NCBI RefSeq assembly: GCF_003385215.1
Contig: NZ_PQHW01000002.1
Location: 1 to 64,000 of the forward strand
Length of the DNA stretch: 64,000 nt
Reading direction: 5' to 3'
Origin: Amycolatopsis thermalba
Lineage (GTDB): Bacteria > Actinomycetota > Actinomycetes > Mycobacteriales > Pseudonocardiaceae
The notes beneath the pieces were generated by a model that did not search any database, was not told the origin of the DNA, and saw only the letters and a program-made list of their open reading frames with translations. The translations under genes were made by a program, and so were the position numbers. This document shows, piece by piece, positions 35,723 through 44,747 of the stretch; positions within the stretch are counted from its first letter, which is position 1, and every line of letters starts with the position of its first letter.

Positions 35723-36477
35723 CCGGCGACGTGATCGTCCAGGTGAGCGGGCTGCACAAGGCGTTCGGCAGGCTGTCGGTGCTCAAGGGCATCGACCTGG
35801 AGGTGCGGCGCGGGCAGGTCGTCTGCATCATCGGGCCGTCCGGGTCGGGCAAGTCGACGCTGCTGCGCTGCGTGAACCTGCTGGAGGAGCCCAACGAGGG
35901 CACGGTCGTGGTGAACGGGTTCGAGATCACCGACCCGGACATCGACATCGACCGCGCGCGGCGGGGCATCGGCATGGTGTTCCAGTCGTTCAACCTGTTC
36001 AGCCACCTGCCGGTGCTGGACAACCTGACCATCGCGCAGCGCAAGGTCCTCAAGCGGGACAAGGCCGAGGCCGAGAAGATCGCGCTGGAGAACCTGCGCA
36101 AGGTCGGGCTGACCGGCAAGGAGCGCTCGCTGCCCGCGCAGCTGTCCGGTGGCCAGCAGCAGCGCGTGGCGATCGCGCGGGCGCTGTCGATGGACCCGGA
36201 CGTGATGCTGTTCGACGAGCCCACGTCCGCCCTGGACCCGGAACTGGTCGGCGACGTGCTCGCCGTGATGCGCCAGCTGGCCCGCGACGGCATGACGATG
36301 CTCGTGGTCACCCACGAGATGCAGTTCGCGCGCGAGGTGGCGGACACGGTGCTGTTCATGGACGGCGGCGTGGTCGTCGAGCAGGGCCCACCGGCCCAGG
36401 TGATCGGCGACCCGCAGCACGAGCGGACGCAGACGTTCCTGTCGCGCGTGCTGAACCCCACCCACATCGACGAGTAG
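35719..36477 (+). CDS. Polar amino-acid ABC transporter ATPase (GlnQ type)
   Basis: A 252-residue ATPase starting with GTG at 35719. Walker [11 protein letters not shown]-loop [11 protein letters not shown], signature LSGGQQQR, Walker [15 protein letters not shown] and switch His in VVTHEMQFA are all intact. The ALDPELVG and [12 protein letters not shown] tail are typical of GlnQ/HisP. Last gene of the importer operon; a strong terminator hairpin follows. Confidence 0.96.
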   Translation: MTGDVIVQVSGLHKAFGRLSVLKGIDLEVRRGQVVCIIGPSGSGKSTLLRCVNLLEEPNEGTVVVNGFEITDPDIDIDRARRGIGMVFQSFNLFSHLPVLDNLTIAQRKVLKRDKAEAEKIALENLRKVGLTGKERSLPAQLSGGQQQRVAIARALSMDPDVMLFDEPTSALDPELVGDVLAVMRQLARDGMTMLVVTHEMQFAREVADTVLFMDGGVVVEQGPPAQVIGDPQHERTQTFLSRVLNPTHIDE

Positions 36478-36498
36478 TAGCGCGGGACCCCCCTCGTC

Positions 36499-36533
36499 CG
36501 CGACGATCGCCCAAGCCAGCGGCGATCGTCGCG
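36499..36533 (+). terminator. Terminator hairpin after polar amino-acid importer
   Basis: CGCGACGATCGCC pairs with GGCGATCGTCGCG, a perfect 13-bp stem with a 9-nt loop, 22 bp after the ATPase stop. There is no T-run, as is common in actinomycetes. Its right arm ends 13 bp before a small ORF start. Confidence 0.75.
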
Positions 36534-36546
36534 GGAGGAGGCACGG

Positions 36547-36705
36547 ATGCTCGCCCTTCCTGCCGGTCGTTTCCGCGCCAGGCCCCGCCGCACCGCCTTG
36601 GCAGACCCTGAGCCGCCCGGATCGAGCGGGCAAGCGGGCCCAGCGGCGACCGCGGTCGGCGCCGGAGTTGCCGCTGCGTCCATCCAGGTGGCGATAGGCT
36701 TCTAG
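36547..36705 (+). CDS. Possible 52-residue small protein
   Basis: An ATG at 36547 follows a strong GGGAGGAGG site at good spacing and opens a 52-codon frame rich in Ala, Arg, Pro and Gly. Third positions are not strongly G/C, so coding is doubtful. It lies just after the terminator hairpin and ahead of the beta-helix membrane protein. It could be a leader or a chance frame. The rest of the 36478-36784 gap holds no other feature I can support. Confidence 0.3.
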   Translation: MLALPAGRFRARPRRTALADPEPPGSSGQAGPAATAVGAGVAAASIQVAIGF

Positions 36706-36784
36706 CGCACCGGCCCGGGAACCCGCGGCGTCGCCTGTTCGTCGGAGCTCTGTGGGCAGGCGGGTGAAGGAGGGGGAGTCACGG

Positions 36785-39112
36785 ATGCCGGTAGGCCAGC
36801 CGGGGCAGGTGGAGCGGGAGCTGCCGCCCCTGGATCCCTTCCGCGGGGTGCCGGACCGGCGCTACCACCTCGCCGCGGACGAGCTGCTCAAACCGTTGCT
36901 GGAGCCCGGCAGCGGCGGGCTGCTGCGCTGGCGCAAGCAGACCAGCAACGCCCCGATCGTCGCCGTGGAAAACGCTTACATCACCGGCCGGCTGGATCTG
37001 CGCGGGGCGGACCTGGACTGCCTGTTCCGCTTCGAGAACTGCCGGTTCGAGTACCCGCCGGACGTGCGCGAGGCCAAGATCCTCGGGCTGGTCTTCCGGC
37101 GCTGCTGGCTGCCCGGCCTCAAGGCCCGAAACCTGCGCAGCCGCAACGACGTCCGCCTCATCCGCTGCGTCGTGCAGGTCCTGCCGGGCAGCGACGACGG
37201 CGAAACCGCCGTGCAGCGCGGTGACACCCGCGAGCGCGGCGTGCCGGACGCCGCCATCAACCTGACCGACGCCGTCGTCGAAGGGTCGGTCGTCCTGACC
37301 CGCACCGCGGTGGACTACCCGCAGGGCCGCGCGATCCAGGCCGACCGGCTGATCATCGCGGGCGCGCTGCTGGCCTACCGGATGCAGGCCGAGGGCGAGG
37401 TCCGCCTCCCCGGCATGCGCACCGGCGGCAACGTGAACTTCTCCGGCGCCAAGCTGCGCAACCCGGACGGCTTCGCGCTCGACGGGAACGGCGCGCACAT
37501 CGGTGGCAGCCTGCTGTGCGAGGTGGACAATTACGGCGCCGCCAGCACGCGCCAGCCGTTCTCCGCGCACGGGGTGCTGCACCTGCCCAGCATGCGCGTC
37601 AACGGCGACATCGTGCTGCGCGCCGCGGAGCTGGTCAGTGAGCAGCAGGGCCGGATCGTGGTGGAGGCGTGGAAGTCCAGCGACCCCTACGTCGATCCGT
37701 GGCCGGCGTTGGTCGGCGACCGGTGGCAGGTGGACGGCAACGTCGAGCTGTCCGACGGGTTGTCCGCGGTCGGCACGCTGCGCATGATCAACGCGAAGAT
37801 CGGCGGCACGCTGCGCCTGGCCCGCGCCCGCATCACCGTGCCGCGCGGTTCGGTCGAGCCGTACTACGACCGCGCGCTGCACCTGGACGGCTCGCAGATC
37901 AGCAGCGACCTCGAGGCGACCGGCCTGGAGATCCCGTCCGGCCAGCTGCGGATGGCCGACGTGACGGTCCGCGGCAACCTGCTCGCCGGGCGGGTGCACC
38001 TGCGGCACGCGGACCGCGACGTGCTGTCCGCCCGCCGCATGACGGTGGCCGGCAACTTCCACCTGCACGAGGCGACCATCGAGGGCACGCTGCGGCTGCA
38101 GGGCATCGAGGTCGGCGGCAGCGTCTACCTCTACGGCACCGACGTCACCGAACCGGCGGTGCGCAACCGGACCAGCTTCTCGGTGGACCTGCGCACGGTG
38201 CGGGTCGGCCGCGACATCACCCTCACCAACGCCGGGGAGCAGCCGTTCCACGCCGAGGGTGGCGTGAACATGGACGGCGCCACCGCGGGCCGGCGCATCG
38301 ACTTCACCGGCGCGGTGCTGGGTTCGTACAACAAGCACGCGATCGCGCTGGACGCCAGTGACGTGGGCGCGGACGAGTTCCTGCTCAACTTCGCCGCGCC
38401 GGCGACCGGCAGCATCGTGCTGCGGCACGCGCACTGCCAGACGCTGGAGGACAACGAGAACTTCTGGCGGGCCGAGGGCGGCATCGAGCTCGAGGACTTC
38501 CGGTACGACGTGCTCAAGCGCCCGATCGACATGAAGGACGACGCCGCGGTGCGGGACCGCATCGAGCGGCTGCGCACCGCGATGGCCGGCTACCGGCCGG
38601 GACCGTACGACCAGCTCGCCGCGATGCTGCGCAACAGCGGCAACGAGGAGCACGCGTCGACGGCGCTGTTCAAGAAGCAGCAGTACCGGTACGAGGCGCT
38701 GGCCCAGGGCTATCGGGTGCTCGGGCCGGGGGTGCGGTTGTGGAGCTGGTTGCAGCGGTGGATGGTCGGTTACGGGTACCGGCCGGTGCGGGCGCTGGCG
38801 TGGCTGATCGCGTTGCTGGCGGCGGGCAGCATCTACTTCGGCACGGGCACGGACTCGTGTGTGAACGATCCGGTGCGGTACATGGTGAGCGGTCCGCGTT
38901 GCGCCGTCGACCAGCAGGAGACCGGCCTGGAGTGGAACCCGGTGCTCTACACGCTGGATCTGCTGGTGCCGATCGTCGATTTCGGCAACAAGGGCCGCTG
39001 GTACATGCACGACCTGGACAAGTGGGTCTCGAACGGTTTCACGGCGATGGGCTGGATCCTGGCGACCACGGTCGCCGCCGGAGCCGGCCGAATGATCCGC
39101 CGAGAAACCTGA
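36785..39112 (+). CDS. Large beta-helix-like membrane protein
   Basis: A 775-residue protein starting with ATG at 36785 after GAAGGAGGGGG. Residues ~50-590 show a repetitive short-strand pattern (ITGRLDLRGADLD, GGNVNFSGAKL, IGGTLRLARARI, VRGNLLAGRVHL, IGGS) like pentapeptide or right-handed beta-helix proteins. Two membrane helices lie near 670-690 and 752-772, with a Cys-containing segment between them (GTDSCVNDP, GPRCAVD) on the outside. Such proteins are annotated in actinomycetes as membrane-associated oxidoreductases, but I see no cofactor motif. Function unknown. Confidence 0.85.
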   Translation: MPVGQPGQVERELPPLDPFRGVPDRRYHLAADELLKPLLEPGSGGLLRWRKQTSNAPIVAVENAYITGRLDLRGADLDCLFRFENCRFEYPPDVREAKILGLVFRRCWLPGLKARNLRSRNDVRLIRCVVQVLPGSDDGETAVQRGDTRERGVPDAAINLTDAVVEGSVVLTRTAVDYPQGRAIQADRLIIAGALLAYRMQAEGEVRLPGMRTGGNVNFSGAKLRNPDGFALDGNGAHIGGSLLCEVDNYGAASTRQPFSAHGVLHLPSMRVNGDIVLRAAELVSEQQGRIVVEAWKSSDPYVDPWPALVGDRWQVDGNVELSDGLSAVGTLRMINAKIGGTLRLARARITVPRGSVEPYYDRALHLDGSQISSDLEATGLEIPSGQLRMADVTVRGNLLAGRVHLRHADRDVLSARRMTVAGNFHLHEATIEGTLRLQGIEVGGSVYLYGTDVTEPAVRNRTSFSVDLRTVRVGRDITLTNAGEQPFHAEGGVNMDGATAGRRIDFTGAVLGSYNKHAIALDASDVGADEFLLNFAAPATGSIVLRHAHCQTLEDNENFWRAEGGIELEDFRYDVLKRPIDMKDDAAVRDRIERLRTAMAGYRPGPYDQLAAMLRNSGNEEHASTALFKKQQYRYEALAQGYRVLGPGVRLWSWLQRWMVGYGYRPVRALAWLIALLAAGSIYFGTGTDSCVNDPVRYMVSGPRCAVDQQETGLEWNPVLYTLDLLVPIVDFGNKGRWYMHDLDKWVSNGFTAMGWILATTVAAGAGRMIRRET

Positions 39113-39194
39113 CAACCACACCATCAGGTGAATTTTGGGAACAAACGCAGCACGCGGCAGGTGGCTGAGCAGGCAGGCGGCTCGCGTGGGGGGT

Positions 39195-39244
39195 CCAGGG
39201 GGGCGAAGCCCTCCCTGGCGGGGGTTTGGGGGTCCGACCCCCAA
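39195..39244. repeat. Palindromic element, two adjacent hairpins
   Basis: Two inverted repeats lie side by side: CCAGGG/CCCTGG (39195-39200 with 39213-39218) around GGCGAAGCC, and TTGGGGGTC/GACCCCCAA (39226-39234 with 39236-39244). The block sits 59 bp downstream of the tRNA-Gly gene on its strand and may terminate it. The G-rich wording is typical of mobile intergenic palindromes in actinomycetes. Confidence 0.55.
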
Positions 39245-39302
39245 TGCAATGGCGAGCAGCCCCGGCGAGCCGCGAAGCGCGAGCAGGGGTCTGCCAGCTG
39301 CG

Positions 39303-39375
39303 AGCGGACGACGGGATTCGAACCCGCGACCCTCACCTTGGCAAGGTGATGCGCTACCAGCTGCGCTACGTCCGC
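39303..39375 (-). tRNA. tRNA-Gly(GCC)
   Basis: A 73-nt tRNA on the minus strand. The acceptor stem is GCGGACG paired with CGTCCGC, discriminator T. The anticodon arm is TCACC-TTGCCAA-GGTGA, anticodon GCC (glycine). The T arm contains GGTTCGAATCCC. CCA is not encoded, which is normal in actinomycetes. A palindromic element lies downstream. There is no integrase or duplicated 3' end nearby, so it is not in use as an attachment site here. Confidence 0.95.
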
Positions 39376-39601
39376 GTGCCCCGGTTCACCGGGACGTCGC
39401 ACAGTCTATACGGGTGCGGTTCGCCGGGTTGACGGGGTGGCCATCTTGGGGTGATCTTGGGCCCGGGAGGTGTGTGTCGCCCTGTCGGAGGGAACCTGGT
39501 CACTCCGGGAGTACAAGGGGTGACGGCGAGCGTTTCGCTCCGTATGGTGTCTCCATTCAACCGAACGGGTTAGTCCCGCGGGGGAGGAGGTGGCTGGCCG
39601 C

Positions 39602-41050
39602 ATGACGGACGACGCGGCGGTGCCGGAACAGCGCACGGCATCGGAGGACGAGCAGGCTCTGTTGAGCAGGCTCCGCTCCGGTGAGGATGCCGCGTTCCGC
39701 GAGCTGTTCGAGCTGCACGCTTCCGCCGTCCGCAGGCTGGCCCGGAGCCTGGCCGCCGATTCGTCCGAGGCGGAGGACATCACGGCCGAGACGTTCTTCC
39801 GCGTGTTGCAGGCGTTGCGCCGCGGGAACGGCCCGAGGGAGCACATCCGCGCGTACCTGCTGACGGTGGCGCGCCGGGTGTCGTGGGAGTGGCACGGCGC
39901 GCGCCGCGATGTGCCGGTCACCGATGACGAGCTGACCCACCGCGCGGGGGCGGGTGCCGACGCGCACGCGCGCACCGCGGAGCACAGCCTGATCACCACG
40001 GCGTTCACGAGTCTGCCGGAGCGGTGGCGGACGGTGTTGTGGCAGACCGAGGTGGAGGGTGAGCAGCCGGCGGTGGTGGCGCCGCACTTCGGGTTGAGCG
40101 CGAACGCGACGGCGGCGCTGGCGCGGCGGGCCCGGCAGGGTCTGCGTGCGGCCTACCTGCAGGCGCACCTGGCGATGAACCGGATTTCCGACGTCAGCTG
40201 CCGCGGGGTGATCGAGAAGCTCGGCGGCTACACCGCGGGCAGTGTGACGGGTGCGGAGGCGCGGCGGATCCGCGGTCACCTGCTGGGGTGCGCGTCGTGC
40301 CGGGCGATGCACGCCGAGTTGCGGGACGTGTGTTCGTCGCTGCGGGCGCACGCCGGTGCGGTGGCGATGCTGGTGCCGGCCACGGCGGCCGTCGCGGGCG
40401 CCGCGGCGGGTGGTGGCGCGACGTCCGGGGTGCTGACCACGGTGAAGACGATGCTGGTGTCGAAGCTGAAGATCGGCGTCGCGCTGGCGTCGACGACGGC
40501 CGCGGGTGTGGTGGGGTTCGCGGTCGGGCCGGCGATGGTCGACGAGTCGCAGCCGATCGGCCTGCCCGAGCAGGGCGGGGTCGAGTTGCGGATCGCCGAG
40601 CCGGAGTCGCGGCTGAGCCCGCCGCCGCAGGTGCTGATCGCGCCGGACGAGGTCACGCTGCCCTATCCGGGCGCACCGGTGACGCACACGGTCGTGGACC
40701 AGCCGCGGTCCGAGACGCCGGTCGAGCAGACGAGGGCCGTCGAGCCGCCGGCGCGGCAACAGCCGGGCACGGCGGACGGGACGGGCGCGGTCGGCGGCCG
40801 GTCGGATGCGGTCGAGCCGACCGGGTCGTCGTCGACCGGCAGCGCGCGGGACGACCTGCCGACCACGGACGGGACCCCGCTGTCGAGCGACGATTCGCCG
40901 ACCCGGGACAAGCCGGGCAAGGGCTGGGGCCGGGACAAGGACAAGCCGACGCAGGCGGAGTCGCACGGGCCGCCGTCGTGGTCGTCCCCGTGGTGGCTGT
41001 GGGGGTCCGACCGGGATCGGGAGCCCTCCGGCCAGGGGTCATCCAAGTAG
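39602..41050 (+). CDS. ECF sigma factor with fused zinc-binding and membrane extension
   Basis: A 482-residue protein; ATG 39602 is preferred, but GTG 39590 is possible. Residues ~20-90 are sigma region 2 (AFRELFELHASAVRRLARSLAADSSEAEDITAETFFRVL) and ~135-185 region 4 (LPERWRTVLWQTEVEGEQPAVVAPHFGLSANATAALARRARQGL). A zf-HC2-like motif follows, with His226, Cys230 and Cys233 (HxxxCxxC), the signature of zinc-binding anti-sigma factors. One or two weak membrane segments lie at ~255-320, then a Pro/Ser/Thr-rich outside tail ending in a Trp cluster. This is a sigma and anti-sigma-like fusion of the ECF52/ECF53 kind: membrane-tethered, probably released or gated by an envelope signal. Confidence 0.88.
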   Translation: MTDDAAVPEQRTASEDEQALLSRLRSGEDAAFRELFELHASAVRRLARSLAADSSEAEDITAETFFRVLQALRRGNGPREHIRAYLLTVARRVSWEWHGARRDVPVTDDELTHRAGAGADAHARTAEHSLITTAFTSLPERWRTVLWQTEVEGEQPAVVAPHFGLSANATAALARRARQGLRAAYLQAHLAMNRISDVSCRGVIEKLGGYTAGSVTGAEARRIRGHLLGCASCRAMHAELRDVCSSLRAHAGAVAMLVPATAAVAGAAAGGGATSGVLTTVKTMLVSKLKIGVALASTTAAGVVGFAVGPAMVDESQPIGLPEQGGVELRIAEPESRLSPPPQVLIAPDEVTLPYPGAPVTHTVVDQPRSETPVEQTRAVEPPARQQPGTADGTGAVGGRSDAVEPTGSSSTGSARDDLPTTDGTPLSSDDSPTRDKPGKGWGRDKDKPTQAESHGPPSWSSPWWLWGSDRDREPSGQGSSK

Positions 41051-41134
41051 TCGATCTCCGTCCGCGTCTCGCGCGGCGGCCCGCGACCACGCTACGGTTG
41101 GGCGGGCGTACGACCGTAGCGGGAGGCAGCGAAC

Positions 41135-41575
41135 ATGAACCGCGTGGTGCGGGGAGGCGACGGCCGCGAGTGGGTCGTCCGGGCGCAGATGGAATGGCGC
41201 CGCCCGGCAACCGCCGAGGACTTCGAGCGCGACATCTCCGGCAGCTACACCTCGGGCATCGCGATGCTCGCCGTGTGCGTTCTGCTGGCCGTCATCCTCG
41301 TCGCCTGGCTGCCCGACTCCGTGGTGGTGCCGCCGTGGGTGATCTACGGCCTGCTGCTGATCGCGGTGTTCTTCCCGCTGCGGTGGGTGCTGAACCGGCC
41401 GTGGACGGTCGTCGCGGAGACCGACGGCGGCGTCACCGGCGACCCGCCGCCGGAGCGCTGGGTCGGGATCATCTCCGGCATGTTCCGCGTGCGCAGTGAG
41501 CTGACCAGGCTCGCGAAGACCATCCAGCGGGAGGCGGGCCCGGACTTCGAGGGCCCGCTGCGGCCGATGGAGTAG
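41135..41575 (+). CDS. Small membrane protein, conserved in actinobacteria
   Basis: A 146-residue protein starting with ATG at 41135 behind GGGAGGCAGC. Two adjacent hydrophobic helices (IAMLAVCVLLAVILVAWL and WVIYGLLLIAVFFPLRWVL) form a hairpin at ~48-90, flanked by soluble ends. The next gene starts two bases after its stop, so they are cotranscribed. No enzyme motif. It resembles DUF983-like small membrane proteins only in layout. Confidence 0.8.
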   Translation: MNRVVRGGDGREWVVRAQMEWRRPATAEDFERDISGSYTSGIAMLAVCVLLAVILVAWLPDSVVVPPWVIYGLLLIAVFFPLRWVLNRPWTVVAETDGGVTGDPPPERWVGIISGMFRVRSELTRLAKTIQREAGPDFEGPLRPME

Positions 41576-41577
41576 CG

Positions 41578-42429
41578 ATGCCGGAGTTGCCCGAGGTCGA
41601 AGCGCTGGCCTACCACCTGCGGGAGCACGCGGTGGGGCGGCTGGTCAGCCGCGTCGACGTGGCGTCGCTGGCCGTGCTGAAGACGTTCGACCCGCCCTAC
41701 ACCGACCTGCACGGGCGCGAGGTGACCGGGGCCGGCCGCTTCGGCAAGCACCTCGACCTGGACTGCGACGGCCTGCACCTGGTGGTGCACCTGGCCCGCG
41801 CGGGCTGGCTGCGCTGGGCGGACAACCTCTCGCCGACGCCGCCGAAACCGGGCAAGGGCCCGATCGCGCTGCGGGTCCACTTCGGAGACCGCGGCTTCGA
41901 CCTCACCGAAGCCGGCACGAAGAAGGGTCTGGCCGTGTGGGTGGTCCGGGACCTGCGGGAGGTGCCCAGCATCGCGCGGCTGGGCCCGGACGCGTTGTCG
42001 CTGCACCGGGACTCGCTGGCCGAGCTGCTGGCGGGCCGGACCGAGCGGCTCAAGTGGGTGCTGACGGACCAGTCGGTGATCGCCGGGATCGGCAACGCCT
42101 ACTCGGACGAGATCCTGCACGCCGCGCGGCTGTCCCCGTTCGCGACCGCGGGCAAGCTGTCCGACGACGCGCTGGACCGGCTGGCCGCGGCGGTGCACGA
42201 GATCCTGACCAGCGCCGTGGAGCGCTCGGTGGGCCAGGACGCGGCCCGCCTCAAGGGCGAGAAGCGGTCCGGCCTGCGGGTGCACGCCCGGACCGGCCTG
42301 CCGTGCCCGGTGTGCGGGGACACGGTGCGTGAGGTGTCGTTCGCCGACAAGTCCTTCCAGTACTGCCCCACCTGCCAGACGGGTGGCAAGCCGCTGGCGG
42401 ATCGTCGCCTGTCGCGCCTGCTCAAGTAG
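41578..42429 (+). CDS. Formamidopyrimidine-DNA glycosylase / endonuclease VIII family protein
   Basis: A 283-residue Fpg/Nei-family DNA repair enzyme. The N-terminus MPELPEVEAL contains the catalytic Pro2 and the proton-donor Glu3. A Lys in FGKHLDLD matches the beta-turn Lys. The helix-two-turn-helix motif holds ITDQSVIAGIGNAYSDEILHAARLSP (Gln-Ser-Val-Ile-Ala-Gly-Ile-Gly-Asn is the signature). The C-terminal zinc finger has CPVCG...YCPTC. It removes oxidised bases by glycosylase and beta-lyase action. Sequence differs from canonical MutM in several loops, so substrate choice (Fpg or Nei) is open. Confidence 0.9.
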   Translation: MPELPEVEALAYHLREHAVGRLVSRVDVASLAVLKTFDPPYTDLHGREVTGAGRFGKHLDLDCDGLHLVVHLARAGWLRWADNLSPTPPKPGKGPIALRVHFGDRGFDLTEAGTKKGLAVWVVRDLREVPSIARLGPDALSLHRDSLAELLAGRTERLKWVLTDQSVIAGIGNAYSDEILHAARLSPFATAGKLSDDALDRLAAAVHEILTSAVERSVGQDAARLKGEKRSGLRVHARTGLPCPVCGDTVREVSFADKSFQYCPTCQTGGKPLADRRLSRLLK

Positions 42430-42516
42430 CGTGTCACCCCGCAGGGTGGCGAAGTCTGCACAGAAAGTGCGCTGAAGAGCTTGCACCGGGCGTCACGAGC
42501 GCAGAGCATTGACGCC

Positions 42517-43791
42517 GTGCCCGGTCTGCCGATCTCGCAAATCATCCCGTGGAGCGTGGCGGGTGTGCTGCTGATCGTCCTGATCGTGGTGCTGGCTCGG
42601 ACGCGCAAGCCGAGCAGCTCGATCGAGGACGCGGTGCTCGAGGCCGTCTACCACATGTCCCGCGCGACCCCGGACCTGCGCGAGGGCTTCGACCAGGCCA
42701 GCGCCGACCGCATCACCTCGCAGCTGCTCGAACTGCTCAAGTGCGTCGCCGTCGGCATCACCGACAACGAGGGCACGCTGGTGTCCTGGGACGGCGAGGC
42801 CAACGACCACTACCTCGACCTGGCGAACGCGGTGATGTTGTCGATCCGCAAGGCCCGCCGCGAGGTCGTCTCGCACGACGACGTCCCGTGCGACCACCGC
42901 GGCACCTGCAAGATGAAGACCGCGGTGATCGTGCCGCTGCTGGTCGAGGACGAGGTCGAGGCCGCGCTCATCGTGGTCGGCCGCAGCTCCGGCAAGCGCC
43001 TGATCCAGATGGCCGACGCGGTCGCGCAGTTCGTCACCACCCAGTTCGAGCTGGCCCGCTTCGAGGAGTCCAAGCACCAGCTGCAGCAGGCCGAGATCAA
43101 GGCGTTGCGTGCGCAGATCTCGCCGCACTTCATCTACAACGCGCTCAACACCATCTCCGCGCTGATCCGCACCGACCCGGAGGAGGCGCGCGAGCTGCTG
43201 CAGGAGTTCGCCGACTTCACGCGCTACTCGTTCCGCACCTCCGGCATGTTCACCACGCTGGCCGACGAGCTGCGCAACATCGACCGCTACCTGACCATCG
43301 AGCGCGCCCGGTTCGGCGGCCGCTTGGAGGTGCGCCTGAAGATCGCGCCCGAGGTGCTGTCGGTCGTGGTGCCGTTCCTGATCATCCAGCCGCTCGTGGA
43401 GAACGCCGTGCAGCACGGCCTGGCGAACAAGCCGACCGGCGGCATGGTCACCGTGACCGCGTCCGACTACGGCACCGAGGCGCTGATCAGCGTCGAGGAC
43501 GACGGCATCGGCATGGACCCGGCGCGGCTGGCCGACCTGCGCAACTCGCACCGCACCGGCGCGCACGTCGGGCTGGGCAACATCAACGCCCGCATGCGTC
43601 AGCTCTTCGGCGACGAGTACGCGCTGATGGTCGAGACCGCGCCGGGTGCCGGGATGAAGGTGACGCTGCGGGTGCCGAAGTTCGCGCCCGGCGTGCGCAC
43701 CGACCTGCCGGACTACGCGGACGCCCCGCCCGAGCCGGCGCGCAACGGCCGTCTGCACAAATCCGAAGGAGTCCGTAACCTGGCGCCATGA
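42517..43791 (+). CDS. LytS-type sensor histidine kinase
   Basis: A ~424-residue kinase. GTG 42517 is taken as start; TTG 42481 is possible. One N-terminal membrane helix (IPWSVAGVLLIVLIVVLA) precedes a GAF-like cytoplasmic domain (residues ~45-185) with a Cys pair in PCDHRGTCKMKT. The His_kinase domain has phospho-acceptor His204 in ISPHFIYNALNTI, the LytS hallmark, then the ATPase box LVENAVQHGL and GxGL. Its presumed partner, the LytTR regulator, lies one gene downstream. The Cys pair may sense redox state or bind metal; this is inference. Confidence 0.92.
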   Translation: MPGLPISQIIPWSVAGVLLIVLIVVLARTRKPSSSIEDAVLEAVYHMSRATPDLREGFDQASADRITSQLLELLKCVAVGITDNEGTLVSWDGEANDHYLDLANAVMLSIRKARREVVSHDDVPCDHRGTCKMKTAVIVPLLVEDEVEAALIVVGRSSGKRLIQMADAVAQFVTTQFELARFEESKHQLQQAEIKALRAQISPHFIYNALNTISALIRTDPEEARELLQEFADFTRYSFRTSGMFTTLADELRNIDRYLTIERARFGGRLEVRLKIAPEVLSVVVPFLIIQPLVENAVQHGLANKPTGGMVTVTASDYGTEALISVEDDGIGMDPARLADLRNSHRTGAHVGLGNINARMRQLFGDEYALMVETAPGAGMKVTLRVPKFAPGVRTDLPDYADAPPEPARNGRLHKSEGVRNLAP

Positions 43792-44639
43792 CCAGCGTGA
43801 CGGACAGGCTGAGCAGCAAGATCTCGCGCATCGGCGACCGGGGCGACCGCAAGGACGTGGTGGCCGTCGTCAAGCTGCACGGGGTGATCACCCCGACGCC
43901 CTCGCCGCTGGCGCGCGGCACCATCAACCTCGCGGCCGTCGAGTCGGCGCTGACCCGCGCGTTCGACCACGACCGGCTCAAGGCGGTCGCGCTGCAGATC
44001 AACTCCCCGGGCGGCGCGCCGACCCAGTCCGGCCTGGTCGCCGAGCGGATCCGGCAGCTCGCGGCCAAGAAGCCGGGCGTGCCGGTGATCGCGTTCTGCG
44101 AGGACGTCGCGGCCTCCGGCGGCTACTGGCTGGCCTGCGCGGCGGACGAGATCTACGCGCACCGCACGTCGATGGTCGGCTCGATCGGCGTGATCAGCGG
44201 CGGGTTCGGGTTCACCGGCCTGCTGGAGCGCTTCGGCATCGAGCGGCGGGTGCACACCGCGGGCGAGAACAAGAAGCGGCTCGACCCGTTCGCCCCGGAG
44301 AAGCCCGAGGACGTCGAGTGGCTGAAGAAGATGCACTCCCAGCTGCACGAGATGTTCGTGGACTGGGTGAAGGAACGCCGCGGCGACCGGCTCGCCGACA
44401 CCGAGGAGCTGTTCACCGGTGACGTCTGGCTCGGCGCGAAGGCCGTCGAGCTGGGCCTGGTCGACGGGATCGGCAACCTGCGGGAGGTCGTCGAGCAGCG
44501 CTGGCCGGACGCCGAGATCACGATCGCCGAGCCGAAGAAGCCGCTGCTGGCCCGGCTGGGGATCGGCGCACCTGCGGCCGCCCAGGCGCTCCTGGACGCG
44601 GTCGCACAGCGCGTAGCGTGGTCACGCTACGGGATTTGA
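43788..44639 (+). CDS. sppA: S49-family serine protease, SppA-like
   Basis: A 283-residue protease starting with ATG at 43788, coupled to the kinase by ATGA. The S49 signature is clear: LQINSPGGAPTQSG, catalytic Ser110 in VAASGGYWLA, the SMVGSIGVI stretch, and Lys162/163 in GENKKRLDPF. No signal peptide or N-terminal membrane helix is seen, so it is the short cytosolic or membrane-associated form. In this family the enzyme cleaves signal peptides left in the membrane. Its place between a LytS kinase and its regulator is unusual. Confidence 0.93.
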   Translation: MTSVTDRLSSKISRIGDRGDRKDVVAVVKLHGVITPTPSPLARGTINLAAVESALTRAFDHDRLKAVALQINSPGGAPTQSGLVAERIRQLAAKKPGVPVIAFCEDVAASGGYWLACAADEIYAHRTSMVGSIGVISGGFGFTGLLERFGIERRVHTAGENKKRLDPFAPEKPEDVEWLKKMHSQLHEMFVDWVKERRGDRLADTEELFTGDVWLGAKAVELGLVDGIGNLREVVEQRWPDAEITIAEPKKPLLARLGIGAPAAAQALLDAVAQRVAWSRYGI

Positions 44640-44747
44640 GGCCTTGCAGTTGGCCACGCACGCAACTGGCACCGCTACCCGCACCGCCAAGCAGGCCGGG
44701 TCGAACATTCATTCGCGGTATGGACATCGCATCGTGCAGTAGGCAGG

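Noticed and set aside
36779-39244. An 800-codon minus-strand open frame opposite the beta-helix membrane gene
   Set aside because: No ribosome-binding site or domain; the plus-strand gene has a strong start and membrane helices.
39303-39375. tRNA-based attachment site of an integrated element
   Set aside because: No integrase and no duplicated tRNA 3' end within the window.
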